DNA of 64,000 nucleotides from Misgurnus anguillicaudatus (lineage: Eukaryota > Chordata > Actinopteri > Cypriniformes > Cobitidae): NCBI RefSeq assembly GCF_027580225.2, contig NC_073355.2, positions 17,427,501-17,491,500 on the forward strand, in the 5' to 3' direction. Positions 46,227 through 58,475 of the stretch are shown here, in pieces. A model generated the notes under the pieces. The model had not been told where the DNA came from, made no database searches, and saw only the letters and a program-made list of their open reading frames with translations. The first letter of the stretch is position 1, and each line of letters begins with the position of its first letter. Both the position numbers and the translations under genes were made by a program.

Positions 46227-46442
46227 TTAACTCTTTCCCTGCCATTGACGAGTTAACTCGTCAATTGACTCTTTCCTCACCAGAGTTGCTGGCAGCGCAT
46301 TTTTATGATTTTGACAACTTATAAAACCTGGAAGTATCCGCTAAGGAAAAACAGTTCAAACTCCGCATATGTTTTGATCATCGCTCTGAATCTGATCTCT
46401 ATCAAAAGTCCTTCACAAAAATGCAATTATCTCAGCTTTTAA
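46227..46442 (+). mobile_element. TTAA MITE, family 4, copy 2 (3' truncated)
   Basis: Starts TTAACTCTTTCCCTGCC at the family end and keeps the palindrome near TGACGAGTTAACTCGTCA. It matches 29033 onward through CAAAAGTCCTTCACAAAAAT, then stops at TCAGCTTTTAACTC, so the right third is missing. Confidence 0.85.
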
Positions 46443-46512
46443 CTCATTAAAAGTAACAACACAATTTGTTACTTCATATATAGATAACACAATTGTAATT
46501 TTACTTTTAACG

Positions 46513-46849
46513 TTAAATGTCCAGTGTGGCTTTTTAGCGGCATCTAGCAGTGAAATTGCGAATTGCAACCAACAGCTTATTCCACAGCTCACCCCTTAAT
46601 TTCGAAATACAAATATGGTAGCTGCCAAAGGACAATAATGATGTCGTTTGTGACAAAGAAGGGACGAAATGCACTTTGTAGAGCAGTTGGTGGTGACATC
46701 CACATCAGGGGACCTGTTGTGTATGTAAACAGCTCTTTCTAAGGTAATAAAACTAATATAGTACAGTACACCAATCATAATATAGTTATGTATATTATAT
46801 TGCATTTCTGTAAGGAGATCCTTATAAAAGTCCCACATTGCACCTTTAA
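46513..46849 (+). mobile_element. TTAA-flanked MITE, family 5, complete copy
   Basis: TTAA at 46513-46516 and 46846-46849; ends TTAAATGTCCAGTGTGGC and the complement of TTAAAGGTGCAATGTGGGAC. The right half is repeated in inverse orientation at 63834 to the window end. Confidence 0.88.
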
Positions 46850-47835
46850 AGCAGGGTTTCCCAACACTAATTGCTCATATGACGTCACCAAAATAAGGCC
46901 GTGACAATCTAAAGGACAGAGCTATGAACGGCAGTATCTGTGCTTTGGGTTGCTAATGTGCAACATTGATCCCTGTTTCCGGAATTCCATTAAGGACTCA
47001 TATGGTTGTTCAAAGTTCAAGAGATAACTAAGTAAAATGTCTTTTAAATTCTATTGACTCCAGATTGCACCAGCTGCCAAGACGGTTTAATGAATTCACA
47101 GATTTTAAGGGCCTCTAAGCATTTTTACCATGATGGACCATAAATTTCAGTTTGGGCTCACGTGCGCATTGCACTTACCTCAGTGCAAGCATCTGTCCAT
47201 AATTAAGAGCTGCGGTTTATTTTACGCGATTCCTCCAATGCCCGTTTAAGAGGCTGAATGATTACCGAGCATTATAGTTTGATTAGAAATAGTCGGAAAA
47301 TAAACTGATATTCCCTTGCAGCCCTCGCAGAAACAGCACAGTTACCATAGAAACTATCCCCAAGTTGCCGAAAAACATACAGTACTAGCATCTACTTATT
47401 AAAAATGTGCCAGTATTCACACAGTTTGTTGGACACTGTGTGTGCTAACTGGCTCACAGCATGGTGAATGGTGTTGGCTAGAAGGGATACAGCTAAGGCA
47501 TAAATCTCGTCAGATGTTAGGTTTGAGGTGTAGGATTAAGATGAAAACAGCAGTTCTGGCTGGATGGGATACAGCTTTGGCCTAACTCCCATGCAATGTT
47601 GAGTTTAGGGTTAGGTTTGGGGTATTAGGATAGAAACAGAGCTCATCCGGCAATATTTTGGTCATTGCTCTATCTAGGTGTTTGAATTATGTCAAAAATT
47701 ATGGGGGGTCCCCTAACTAAGCCCCACCCATCATTATACTGTAGGGTCGCATGATTTCATAAAGTAAGATGTGATCCTGGATAATTTTTTTTTTGTTGGT
47801 CGTGATCAACACTTTAAAGAAACCTCAAATTACCC
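46850..47835. other. Non-coding stretch, possibly conserved block 47040-47300
   Basis: No transposon ends. 47040-47300 has AATTAAG, TAATGA and ATTAG-like homeodomain core words spread through mixed-composition, repeat-free sequence, as is common in conserved enhancers; this is only an impression. Confidence 0.3.
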
Positions 47836-48073
47836 TTAAAGGTCTGTTGCACGATCTCTGGAAGCCAATGTTGATATTTGAAATCACCTAAACAAACATA
47901 CCCCTACCCCAGAATCTGGACCTTTTTTTGATAGACCTGCCCCACACATAAGCAACCCAGGCAACAATGTGGGTTAGTAGACACGGCCCTTACTTCTAAT
48001 TGGCTACAAGTGTGTTTTGGTAGTCGGCCCGACTGCCGAAGTGTTTTTCAAAAATCACGCACCGCGTCATTAA
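47836..48073 (-). mobile_element. TTAA-flanked MITE, family 2, copy 2
   Basis: TTAA at 47836-47839 and 48070-48073. The reverse complement matches 10276-10517 through most of its length, including CAAAACACACTTGTAGC and AAGGTCCAGATTCT. The terminal repeats are more decayed than in copy 1. Confidence 0.88.
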
Positions 48074-48438
48074 TCAAACCTAACCATTTTTAAAAGGCCC
48101 TAACTCGTTCTAAAATCTAAATCTGGCAATTCCTCAAGAAAACAGCATAAGGGAGACTTGAGAGTTTACATTTATGTCAGAAATCTTTTGGATTAGTTTG
48201 TTACAGAATTGGGACAAATAATGGAAAGTATCACTTTGTGGCAGCGCAGCACAATAATTTTAAATTCATGTAGTATTTTAATTTTAATAAAAATCAGGGG
48301 ACCCCCTAATTCATATTTTTGTGCTTTATAGGGGTCAAATGCTTATAGGAGGTGCCGGACCAAATTCAAACACTGGCTGTATCCCTTCTAGTCACAGCCA
48401 TTGTGGATGGGCCTTTGTTCACTTGACAAAATTTCAGT

Positions 48439-48600
48439 TTAAAACACTAAAATATAAATGTCATAAAATAATAACAAAGAAAGAGTAACGATGACAGCTA
48501 GATTCAAAATGAGATTGTAACTTGCTTTGAGCCTGATGGTCTGAGATTCCCCTTTAGTATCTCCAGATTTGTACAGACGTGCAATGGCTCTTTGAAGAGG
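48439..48600 (-). CDS. Candidate terminal exon, CD225/dispanin-like (tentative)
   Basis: The minus strand is open from 48681 down to a TAA at 48439. The last 50 or so residues contain SGDTKG, then a 25-residue hydrophobic run (LILNLAVIVTLSLLLF) close to the C terminus. CD225/dispanin proteins (IFITM and relatives) end in a similar G-D-x-x-G motif, a short polar stretch with an Asn, and a membrane helix. Upstream, a pyrimidine-rich TTTCCACCTCCTCTTC followed by AAAG or AAAGAG could be a 3' splice site near 48590-48595. Identity to any real family member is low by eye and no partner exon was found, so this may be chance or a relic. Confidence 0.25.
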   Translation of the reverse strand, partial: PLQRAIARLYKSGDTKGESQTIRLKASYNLILNLAVIVTLSLLLFYDIYILVF

Positions 48601-48681
48601 AGGTGGAAATCCTAATTGCCTTAATGACTGAGTAATTTGGTAAGCACAACGTACATTATACTGAAGTCCGTCCAAAGGCAT

Positions 48682-51147
48682 CCCAGAGGAAAATGTAATT
48701 GCTCAGTGTTTTTTTTTTTGTCCTAGCTCTGTAGGCTTAATAAATAAAAAACTATTTAAGTATTTATTCTCAAAAATTCCTTTAAAGATATCAAAATCTA
48801 AAGACACATGAGATTATTGTTGACATTAAGCAAGTGTGAATATAGAGTACAGGATATAAGAATAAATATAAAAAAACTGTTTAAAATATTTATTACACAA
48901 CTCCAATAAAATATATAAAACTTTTGCACAGCTGATACCTCTACCATTTCGGCCTGAAGGAAGAAAATATAGTTGAAATCTCCTTTGAAACTCATGTTTT
49001 AACACATGTGAGATTACGGAAAGACCTTCAGCTTGCTCTCCATTTAATCCCATTTTCATCTAGCAGAAACAACTGAGGCATTAAAGAAATCTCACGGTTT
49101 GTTTATCATTCCTACAGTTATATGGATGTGCAAGACCGTGTCCTTACCTTGATTATTTTGCAACCTTTAAAAAAAGTGTTGTTTGTCACTTGTTGTTTTG
49201 CCATGAGCTGCTTCAGGCATGTAGACCTCTGCCTAGTAATTTTACAACTATGTGTGCACGCCGCTCCTATGATGATGGATTGCGGCGTAATAAAGGTGGA
49301 CATAGCATTGGACTGTCAGGGCAACAGTTTCACAGAGCAACACCTACTGAATTCAATCAATTTACCTCACTATATTTGCATGCCCCTAGCAATAAGTCAA
49401 CCTCAGGCCGTGCCAAATCCGAAGAATGCCTTTACTCAAACCAGTTCATCACAATCCCGATTACATTCTGAAATTCATTCATCCACCTTTCCTCCCCGTC
49501 TGTTCGCATGTTTAGCCAAATACCTGGTGGATTTCAATAATTACCTTGGCATGTTGCATAGAAACGGTAATGCGGCGAAATGATCAAAACCTGTCCCTGG
49601 TATTCACGTCAAAACATTCAACCCAAATGAATCCTTCACGGCAGCCTTGCTCGTGTCGAACGAGGATGATTTGCAGGCCTGAGGTTTTAATGAATATTAT
49701 CAAGGCCCAACAGCTGTTAGAAACAGAGATGCCTTCCAGCTGCATTGCTTGAGACCCACGCTCCACCTGTTGTCTCCTTACCCACTGTCCTCAGCTTCTC
49801 ATTAAACAGCTCTAGCTTTCAGAGCCAATAAGAATGATCCAGTTATTGTAAAGGAAAGGGAGATATGGGGACAGATAACAGAAAGGAAAATCAAAATCAC
49901 TTTCTCACTGTGAGACTAGAGATTGCGATGCATGTGAGGTGTTATCCTGAAGATAAATATGGATATTACTGGAAGCTCGACGTGCCAATTATAGGTTCTC
50001 ACTTCAATGATGGAGCACCTGAGCCAGGGTGAGTTAAAGACTTGAGAAGATGTCCTCTGGGCTGTGCTATATAAAAAAGCAGGAAAAAGTATAATCTGAA
50101 TGTGCCGCGGGTATTTACATTCACCCGATGCTATCGTCTTTACACAAGTGTGGAATAGGCTCTAAGTATACGTGCTGTTAAAATGTCTAGTAGATTTACA
50201 TCGGTTTGCGGAGGGGCACTCTAGTTTTAAAGAGATCAGAGGTTTTAGATGCAAGTAAAACAGCTTATTCCCACCTGGCGATGTGTAATTTATTTCTTAC
50301 AATAGGCCTACCATCTATCGAGACGCATGGCATTGCTCCACCACCTGAGGCACCTGATACAGTTTCTTAAAATGCAGAGCATGCACTTAACTATGAGGCC
50401 TGCCCGGATATATGCCTGATTATAAAACATTTCATTTGGCTATCATTCATAAATTGCCTGCTGCCTTGTTTAGATAATTGGCACAAACATTTCTTTTAAA
50501 CAATGTAATGCAGCATTAACTTTTTTGAATAAAATGCAATTTTTTATAAATACTAAACTATGAAGTTATTCTAAATTATGGAGGCTTTTGAGAATCTAAA
50601 TTGATTAGCAATCCAACATGCAACACAAAGCGTATTCAATAAATTTAATTTAAATAAATGTATAAATAAAAGTTCTACTTTATACTTTCCATTTAATGGG
50701 TCTTTAGCCGGGGGTCTGGGCTCCTTTGTGGGTCTATTTTATGAGGAAAAATGAAATTTCACTAAAGCAAAAATGTATTAATCGGCTAGTGGCTAGGCCG
50801 TTAAATTTAAACTGAGTGGACCTCGGTAAACTAGGGTGGATCTCAATACTCTCAAATCGAATAATGGATTGAATAATTTCAGATCAGCAAAAAAGGGAAA
50901 CAAGGAAAATAAAATAAGAAAAAAAATCAAGAAATTATAAGCCCATGAAAATAGAAAAGAACAAAGTTACAAATAAAATATAACAGTGTTTAGGAAGAAA
51001 AAATATAATTAAATAAATAATAACACTGTCTTCTTTATTCTACATTAAGTTTTATTAATTAATCTTTTTAAAGCTACAGAAGTGATTTTCCTTTTGTCTT
51101 CTGTTGTTTGATTAACATAATGACACAAATATAAGCAGATTTCTTGA
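48682..51147. other. Non-coding stretch with a 153-codon unassigned frame
   Basis: 49122-49583 is open for 153 codons on the plus strand with no known domain and overlaps a second open frame; not convincing. 50870-51060 is A-rich. The rest shows no transposon ends. Confidence 0.4.
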
Positions 51148-51148
51148 G

Positions 51149-51660
51149 GGTACCGCCCAAGCGTGCCGCACAAGCCCTGAAAAGTGAAGCCAAAATGTCT
51201 CGATCGCCCCCCAGTGACTGGTCCCAGTATAGGTCATATGTTTTCCAATGGGACTTGAGACCAACTAAAAATTTAATTACACTTCAAATATCTTTTTTCC
51301 GAAGCTGGTTTCTGTCATTTACTGTAGTTTTCATCACGCTGATGTAAATTCAAATGTTTGTTTTTAAAATAAGTTTGTGTTTAGTTAGTTATTTAATCAT
51401 ATAAAAACGGCGGTGTCACGTCATGATTGACAGCTGTGATATCGTGTGATATGCGCATTCTGCGAGAGCGAGGGCGGGGTATTGACTTTCCAGCTTTACT
51501 TCCTGCTCACTACTGCGCATGACAGGTCCCGAAATCGCTACTGCGCAGACTCAAGACCCAAGATGTCAGCGCCATATCGGGACACTGGCGGCTTCACTTT
51601 TCACCAATGGAAGAGAGCGAACGGGCGTTGTCCATCTTTTTTACAGTCTATGGTACCGCC
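51149..51660. mobile_element. GGTACCGCC-bounded DNA repeat
   Basis: Starts GGGTACCGCCCAAGCGTGCC and ends TTTTACAGTCTATGGTACCG. Contains AAGTGAAGCCAAAATGTCTC near the left and GGCGGCTTCACTTTTCACC near the right, partly inverted. I recall these phrases from abundant cyprinid repeats. Frames at 51446-51728 are not genes. Confidence 0.6.
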
Positions 51661-52021
51661 ACTTAGTGACCGAACAAGCAAAGATCCTTATACTGACACA
51701 AACATCTAATTTCTGCATTTCGGGATGATTTTGTGTTTGCCTGCTTTTTGAAACATGCGTCTCCATGCGCGCGCTCATGAGTGTGTATGCATTTGAGTAT
51801 GTGTGTGCGTCTGTGCACACAGAAAACAGCTCACTTTAACATCTTCTTGGGCTAAAAATAGTTTTAAATTGCTTGAATATTAACATTTGCAAGGTTTAGA
51901 AACAACTTTCTATATAAATAGTTATTTATTTTTGAATGATGCATATTTGAGCAACTATTATTATTAAGAGATTATTATAATTTATGCGTGTTTTCTTTTA
52001 CTTTTCCACAAAAATATTTTG

Positions 52022-52100
52022 TGTCTCTTTTGACTGGGTGGGCTAGCTGTCAATCTGAGTGGGCCAGTGCCACCCTGGCCCTTATGTAGCCTCGCCACTG
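52022..52100. mobile_element. hAT-type terminus fragment
   Basis: Ends TAGCCTCGCCACTG, the complement of a CAGTGGCGAGGCTA hAT end. The other end was not found. Confidence 0.45.
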
Positions 52101-52258
52101 TAATAGGCCTAAAAATAAAAATTAAAACTTGATTAAAATATAGAGCATAATGTTCGCAGTTAGTATAACTAAAATGTTATGTTGTATGTTAACAGCATGT
52201 GATTGTGTATACCAAAAATTATTATTTTAATATCTTGTATATATAACGTACCAATCAT

Positions 52259-52709
52259 CAGAGGCGGACACTACTTAAGTATTTTTTACTTTCTACATAA
52301 AAGTAAATTTTCATGTACAGTATTCGTATTTTATAAGTGTTTTTCTTTGGAAAACATACATTCCAAAGCATATTATTATAATTTTTACTCCACTACATTT
52401 CATAATTTCAAATTTTTGGTTTATATTTAATATTTAAGTACATTAAACATCTAGTATTTTTTTTACTTTTACTTAAGTAAGAAGTGCTTTTGTACTTTAA
52501 CTCAACAAAGTAAAAGTACACAATTTTTATGTAATTAGGTATTAAATTAATTTGAATATGCAATATAAAAGGAATACACAGTGTGCTTTAGAATGTAGTG
52601 AACATTTTTTAGTAAAGTAAACATTTCCAAGTGCTCCAAGACAAACACTCTGATAAAGCACAGATGCTTGGAAAATGTACTCAAAGTACTCAAGTAGTGT
52701 CCGCCTCTG
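52259..52709. mobile_element. 451-bp hAT MITE with perfect 8-bp duplication
   Basis: CCAATCAT flanks both sides (52251-52258 and 52710-52717). Ends CAGAGGCGGACACTACTTAA and the complement of CAGAGGCGGACACTACTTGA. Interior words such as AAGTAAAAGTAC and TTTTACTTAAGTA are repeated. A fragment of the same family is at 28925-28993. Confidence 0.96.
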
Positions 52710-52757
52710 CCAATCATAGCTAAATATGTAAATTCACTCCTAATTTGATACAAGCAT

Positions 52758-53167
52758 GGGGGTCATGAAAATGGGACTTTTCTATGCATGTTTAAGTGCT
52801 ATAATTTGGTCCCGACTGCTTCTATCAACCCAGTCACTTAGTTTTGGTAAACCATTCTCTGCAAGCATGTGAAAAAATAGATAATTGAAAACTGTCTCCC
52901 CTTGTGATGTCAGAAGGGGATAATACCGCCCCTTAATCTGCACTATCTAACCATGGCACTGCCATTTAGTGCAGAGATCAGCTCATTTGCATTTAAAGGA
53001 CAAACCCAAAAACGGCACATTTTGCTCACACCTACAAAGTGGAAATTTTAACATGCTATAATAAATGATCTATATGATATTTTGAGCTAAAACTTCACAT
53101 ATGTGCTCTGGGGACACCAACAATTTATTTGACATCTTAAAAAAGTCTTGTGAAATGTCCCCTTTAA
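52758..53167 (+). mobile_element. TTAA-type MITE, family 3, copy B (uninterrupted)
   Basis: Matches 12769-13071 and 13868-13930 as one continuous unit and ends GAAATGTCCCCTTTAA with TTAA at 53164-53167. The left end is decayed. It gives the empty site for the 796-bp insertion in copy A. Confidence 0.88.
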
Positions 53168-55371
53168 GGGGTCCTTGGCTTGGAAATGGTTAGACCTCTG
53201 ATTCTAGAGCTCACGAAAAAGAAAGAAGATATATCTCTAAATAAAGGCTCTTTTCAAAGACCCTCAATTTTGAATAGAAAAAAGAAACGTGCTGTGAAAA
53301 ATGCAATGTTATGTCTTTAATTGTTAGCCTCAGATAAAAAGAGCTGTGGATTTATTTGGATCATTGATCTAGTTGTGGAATGTTTGTTGTGTTTACATTT
53401 GTTGTTGTTTTTCTTGTTCAATTTTCCCTTGCAAATATCTTCAAATTGCAGCAAAACTAACCAATTTTGTTTCTTTGCAAACATAAATTCTTACCTTATT
53501 TTGCCCACATTCCTTCCCACCCAAAATATCAAAAGACTTGTCTCTATACCAACCCCTCAACACAGTTCTTTCTTTCCTTCTTCTTTTCTCCATTTCTTTC
53601 TTTTTTCCTTCTTTCTTCTTTTCTTTCATTTCAAACTTTCTAATGTAATCAGTGAATCTATGAAGCTCTCAAAGGATGTGACCAGGTAATAGGCCAAGCA
53701 ATAACAGAAGTGTGTGCCTTCCCGAGGCAAACCAAACCCGATCTTATTTGATTAACGTTACGCAATTCTCCAGATTAGCTATGACTTATGACCTTTAAAT
53801 TAATCAACCCACTCGGTTCATACACTGTCAACCTTATTTGTTATGAGTATGACTTTTATTGCTACTCTCCACCCGTGAGAGTCAAGCGGGCTGGTGGAAA
53901 CATAACTGAGAGGGCTGAGACTCCCAGCTGCTTAAAACGATGAGCTTGGCAACATTAATCAGGTTATAAAAAGGCCGAAAATCCAATTAATTCTATTTGA
54001 TATTCCAATAAGATCTGGGCCTGATTAAAAAATCTAATAATGTCTGACCACCATATAAATCCGCATTAGCCGGAAACAGAGAGAGAGATGTTTTATTTCA
54101 GCCAAACAACTGTATCCCTAGCTGTCAGATGGTGTTTTCAAAGTCAAATGCTTATATCGGGTGGTTTGCGCTCTTTTGGCATGTACTTTTAATTAGGGTG
54201 CTTTTGTCTTTCAGCTCTCATTACTCTCACAACAACTCAGACATCATGAGCTTCCTAGAGCCAGTGTTGGTATAGTATTATAATAAATATATAAAATAAA
54301 ACACAAACATATTTTTCTGGACCTGTCGTATATCCCGACACTATAGGAGAACGGAGAAAGCAGGAATGCTCATCAGCGGAGCACAGCCCTGTTTAATTAT
54401 ACAGGAAGTCATGCTGTTAAGATTCTCCCTGAGGATGTGAACCTTCTCCTCTAACCTGCCAGGAAAAGACAAATTCACTCCAGACACTCTCTCACTGCAC
54501 ATAGTGGAGTAGCTTATGCCTATCATCCATGTTTACTCCGAATCATTTGGGCAGAAAATGAAGCGGCGTTGAGTAGCATATAAAACTTTTATCACATGCT
54601 TTGCTGTCTTGTACGCCATTTCACAGGGTGATCTCAAATTCGTAATTCTCTCTGGACTGAAGCTGTAATGCAGCCTTGAAATTCATATCAGGCTAGAATG
54701 TGTGAAAATGTTTTTGCAATTGTCGGGGTCACGGCCTGAAATCTTTCCGTGTAGCCCATATTGGAAAGTGCATATTTGATCGATATCAGTATTGCTTTTA
54801 TTGCCGTTTTAATTCAGTGCATTCGCTGCTGTTTGAAATGGCAATCAATACAGTCCACTGCTCACGCCGGGACATCATTAATACACTTAATGGAAATGTT
54901 AATTCATAACACATAATGCTCTTGCATTGACAAAACAGCATTAAGCCTGGAGAGAAATGCTAAATCTAATTCAACTAAAAACTAAAAGTGTACTGTAGTT
55001 CATACTGTCATAAAGAAATATTCACACCAAAGCTATTCAACCACATCCGAAGCACTTTCTGAAAGAAGAAATTAGATATATGAATGGATAAATTGGCCTC
55101 CAAACAATTAAAAATGTGGCCTTTTCTACAAATAGAGAAATGACGCATCATTGCAGTACAATATGACAGGCTTGTAAAAAAGTTCATGCGGTTTGTTCTC
55201 TGCTGAAAATTAAATGGATTGGGTGCTGGTCTAACTGGTTGTTTGCTTGTTTTATTCCTGGTAAAACTAGTTAAAAAGCCTTGGGGTGACACCTGCATCC
55301 CATGCTGGGAGCTAAACACATTATATGCTTGTGACCATCTCTGCTACCCTTCATAGCCATGTCATAGTCAT
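53168..55371. other. Non-coding stretch; pyrimidine tract and possible conserved block
   Basis: 53566-53632 is almost all C and T. 53700-54060 is repeat-free with several TTAAT/ATTAA words. No transposon ends or gene-like frame noticed. Confidence 0.4.
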
Positions 55372-57057
55372 TGGTCCCGTACACACTGCATATTAATTTG
55401 GTTGTCACTTTACCTTTTAATGCTCAATCCTGGTCTGTACACACTCAGTTCAGTCATTTACGGGACTGACAACCGCATTCTACAACTGAATTAACTCCCG
55501 CAAAATGCAGGTAGTGACAACCGCATTTACAGAAACTCTGCTTAGTGTGTACATAACCGAATTGAACAACTAGTAGTTAATACATGTTTAAACGTGCATC
55601 ACATGACAGTTCTCTCTTCTGAAAAAAATAAATTCCCAGAAGGGGAAAAAGTGTTCTTTATGCGCGGTGCAGAAAATAACAGAGGCACGAGGGTTTGCTG
55701 ACTAGTGTTGCCAGATCTTGTACTAAAAAAACAGCGAACAAGAAAAATCCAATAATAAACCAAAATAAATCCAAATGTTTACCTCAAAGATAAAAATATT
55801 GGGACCGGCACCTTCACACTTTATTAACACCAAAAACTTGATCGCTTCATGAGCCAAAAGCCATAAACAGTTTTATAAAAAGTTTTTGCTCTTTGCTCCC
55901 CCTACAGGTTGGAAGCGGAATTGTTCATTACCACTGGTCGTAAATAATTTAGCCTACTGCAGCATAGCTGGCTCTGATTGGATTGTAGGTCTGCCGTAAA
56001 GCAAGTTTTTGTAGTTTTCACTCGAACTACAGGACCGCGACCTGACGGTTGAAAACTTCTTTAGTGCGGTTTTGGCCGATAGAGGGCTGCAAAGCGAATG
56101 TGAAAGTGCCGTTCACCCTGTTTCGAGAGGATGAACGACTGAAACTTTTTTGGAAACGTTATTTTAAGGTAAAAAAACTCTTTGGTGTTGCTTTAAGCGC
56201 CAAAACAGTATATGTACACTAAGGCTACATTTACACATAGCCGGGTATTTTGAAAAACGAATACTTTCCCGCCTCCGTTTTCAATAATAACATTGTGCAC
56301 ACAACATCGTTTTCAAAAAAACTTTCCATTTACATCAACCCGCATACATACGCCGTCGAGCGGCATAATAACTATGCCAAACCTGTGGGAGGCAGTGTAA
56401 TAAGGGGAATACAGCCATACAAGCCAATCAAAATCGTCAGAATCGACACCAACGAAGAACACGAGCGACTTCCTGTTCCTTTCATAACAGCAAACATGAT
56501 AAACCTGATTGATCAGTAGCCAAACAAACTGTAAGGGCGCTCTCATGACGTTAAACATTTCCTGGCGCAAAATGTGATGTTTCAGAACCTAAAACCCCGT
56601 TTTTCCCAGTTGACAGACACAGCAACACATAACAGGGGTTATGAGAAATCTCCACTTTTGCCGGAGGTTTTAGAAATAATCGTTTTCTGTAATAAAAACG
56701 CGGTTTTCGTATAAATGACAGGCCAAACCGCAGGGAAATATATGCGTCTTTCCTTCGTGTAAACGGGGTATAAAGACGAGGAACTGGCAACACTGCAATG
56801 CCACGCACTGTGAAGAAGCCTCACAACAGTTTATAATACACAACGCCAAGATGGAGGTTTATTGCAAAACATAATGCTGTTAAATTATTTTGGGCAAAGC
56901 TGTGAGTACGCGAGACAGCAGATCATTGCTTTGGTTATCTTTGTGTCAATCATCACATTTTCGAGAGTGAGTCTTGTTCCATACAGACATGTAACAAACA
57001 TTTAGGGGATTCACTACTGGTTGTCACTCCCGAAAGTTTGCAGTGTGTATGAGACCA
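55372..57057. mobile_element. ~1.7-kb TIR element (TGGTC..TACACACTGCA)
   Basis: The termini TGGTCCCGTACACACTGCA and the complement of TGGTCTCATACACACTGCA match at 17 of 19 positions. Inside each end the word GGTTGTCACT recurs in inverted orientation. The interior holds at least one further repeat (56222-56785). No transposase seen. Confidence 0.75.
56222..56785. mobile_element. TTTACACATAGCCGGGTATTT-type repeat inside the above
   Basis: Begins GCTACATTTACACATAGCCG and ends TTCGTGTAAACGGGGTATAA. Contains AAAACGCGGTTTTCG and CATCGTTTTCAAAAA words that I recall from a common cyprinid DNA repeat. Frames of about 85-90 codons here are not conserved. Confidence 0.6.
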
Positions 57058-58045
57058 TTATAAAGTCTTGCTGATGCGTTATTGTGTTCTGATGTGAAAA
57101 CATCTTTATGTTAAAAATCTATAACTGTCCTAACACCGTAAATATCTTTAAGAAAATACATTTTGTAGTGTATGTACAGGGCAGCCATTTTCTGTACAGT
57201 ATACATTTGTGTGGGCAACATATTTTGGCAGCAGGTGTACAGTTACAGTGAAAAATTCTGGCAGTGGGCCACCTCTTTCATGCCCATGTTTGTGTTGGAG
57301 TGCATCTGTATTCACTCCTCTATTGGAGACCTTTGATCTTCTCAGAGGTAACATTACTGTATGAGACAAGGAAAATACCCATGGGTTTGACCTCTAGAGT
57401 TCATCTCTTCCTGCTTGGTCTATTTGGCACATAGAAAAATGCTCATATGAATGAAACAGCCTATTGCCTAAAGAACTGGTTGCCTGTGCTGAGACTAAAT
57501 AACGGAGAAAAAAACGTACTGGCCAGCGGTAATAGAGGCGGGCTTGTGTATTCCAGATCTCAATTCTCCAAGTGGAAGTGAATCCGGTTTTAAAGGGCTT
57601 ACTTGACATCAAATGCAAACAAATGTCCTGTGACCCCTTGTAGGAGTTTTGGAACTAACTTGGTACAGCTGGGGGAAATGAAGTGCAGCAGTCAGAAGAC
57701 TTATGGGAAAAGACTATGCCCGCGGAAAAGCAGTACACTGTTTGCTCTCTGCTTTACTCCTGCTTAGTGAGCCTGGGGATCATTTAACCATGCCATAGCT
57801 CATTGAATTATACACTTCATATTTACAGCATTTCTAAGTTTTGGACAAAGGCCATGCAGAAGCATTTTGGGGAGCTTTTAAGTATGCATAAAGTTTGCAT
57901 GTTATATTTTTAAATAGCAGACTGAATATTTTGTTGCTATATTGATTAACATTTGAAATAAGCAAAAAAACATTTTGTTTGCAAACCATCCAGAATCTAT
58001 CTCGACCAGATGCTAAAGTGGTTTTGTATTCTCCGGTATTGTGTT
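57058..58045. other. Non-coding stretch, nothing recognised
   Basis: No definite gene or element. Confidence 0.5.
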
Positions 58046-58475
58046 CACTGTCAGAAAAATATTATAAAAAAGATGTCAAGCTGTCCCTCGGGCAGTACCC
58101 TTTAAAAAAAGTCCTAATATGTACCATTTAGGTACAGATATGTATACATTTCGTACTATTTTGAACTTTTAAGGTACTCATTTGCACTCTATTGGTACCC
58201 CTGAGGTACTAATATGACCTCATAGGTACAAAGGTGTACTGTCCCACACTACTGAAAAATCCTGCCAAGACCAGCATAAGCTGGTCAGCTGGTTTTAGTT
58301 GGTCTCCCAACTTGGTTTTAGCTGGTGTAGCAGGATGGTCTAGCTGGGAAGACCAGCTTGGACCAGCTTAAACCAGCCACTGCCACCTTAAACCAGTTAA
58401 AACCAGCTACCAGTTTATGTTGGTCGTAGCTGGATTTTTCAGTAACAATCTTTGACAATTTTTTTCTGACAGTGT
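58046..58475. mobile_element. GTACC-repeat MITE split by a CCAGC-rich MITE
   Basis: Ends CACTGTCAGAAAAATA and TTTTTTTCTGACAGTG are inverted repeats; GTACC words run from 58093 to 58237. Its right part is separated by the 58251-58443 insertion. Confidence 0.88.
58251..58443. mobile_element. 193-bp ACTGAAAAATCC palindromic MITE (nested)
   Basis: Ends ACTGAAAAATCCTGCC and the complement of ACTGAAAAATCCAGCT. The interior is built of many CCAGCTT, GCTGGTT and AACCAGC words in both orientations. Very common in cyprinids as I recall. Confidence 0.9.

Noticed and set aside
49122..49583. 153-codon plus-strand open frame
   Set aside because: Composition looks like translated non-coding DNA, it overlaps another open frame, and nothing in it is recognisable.
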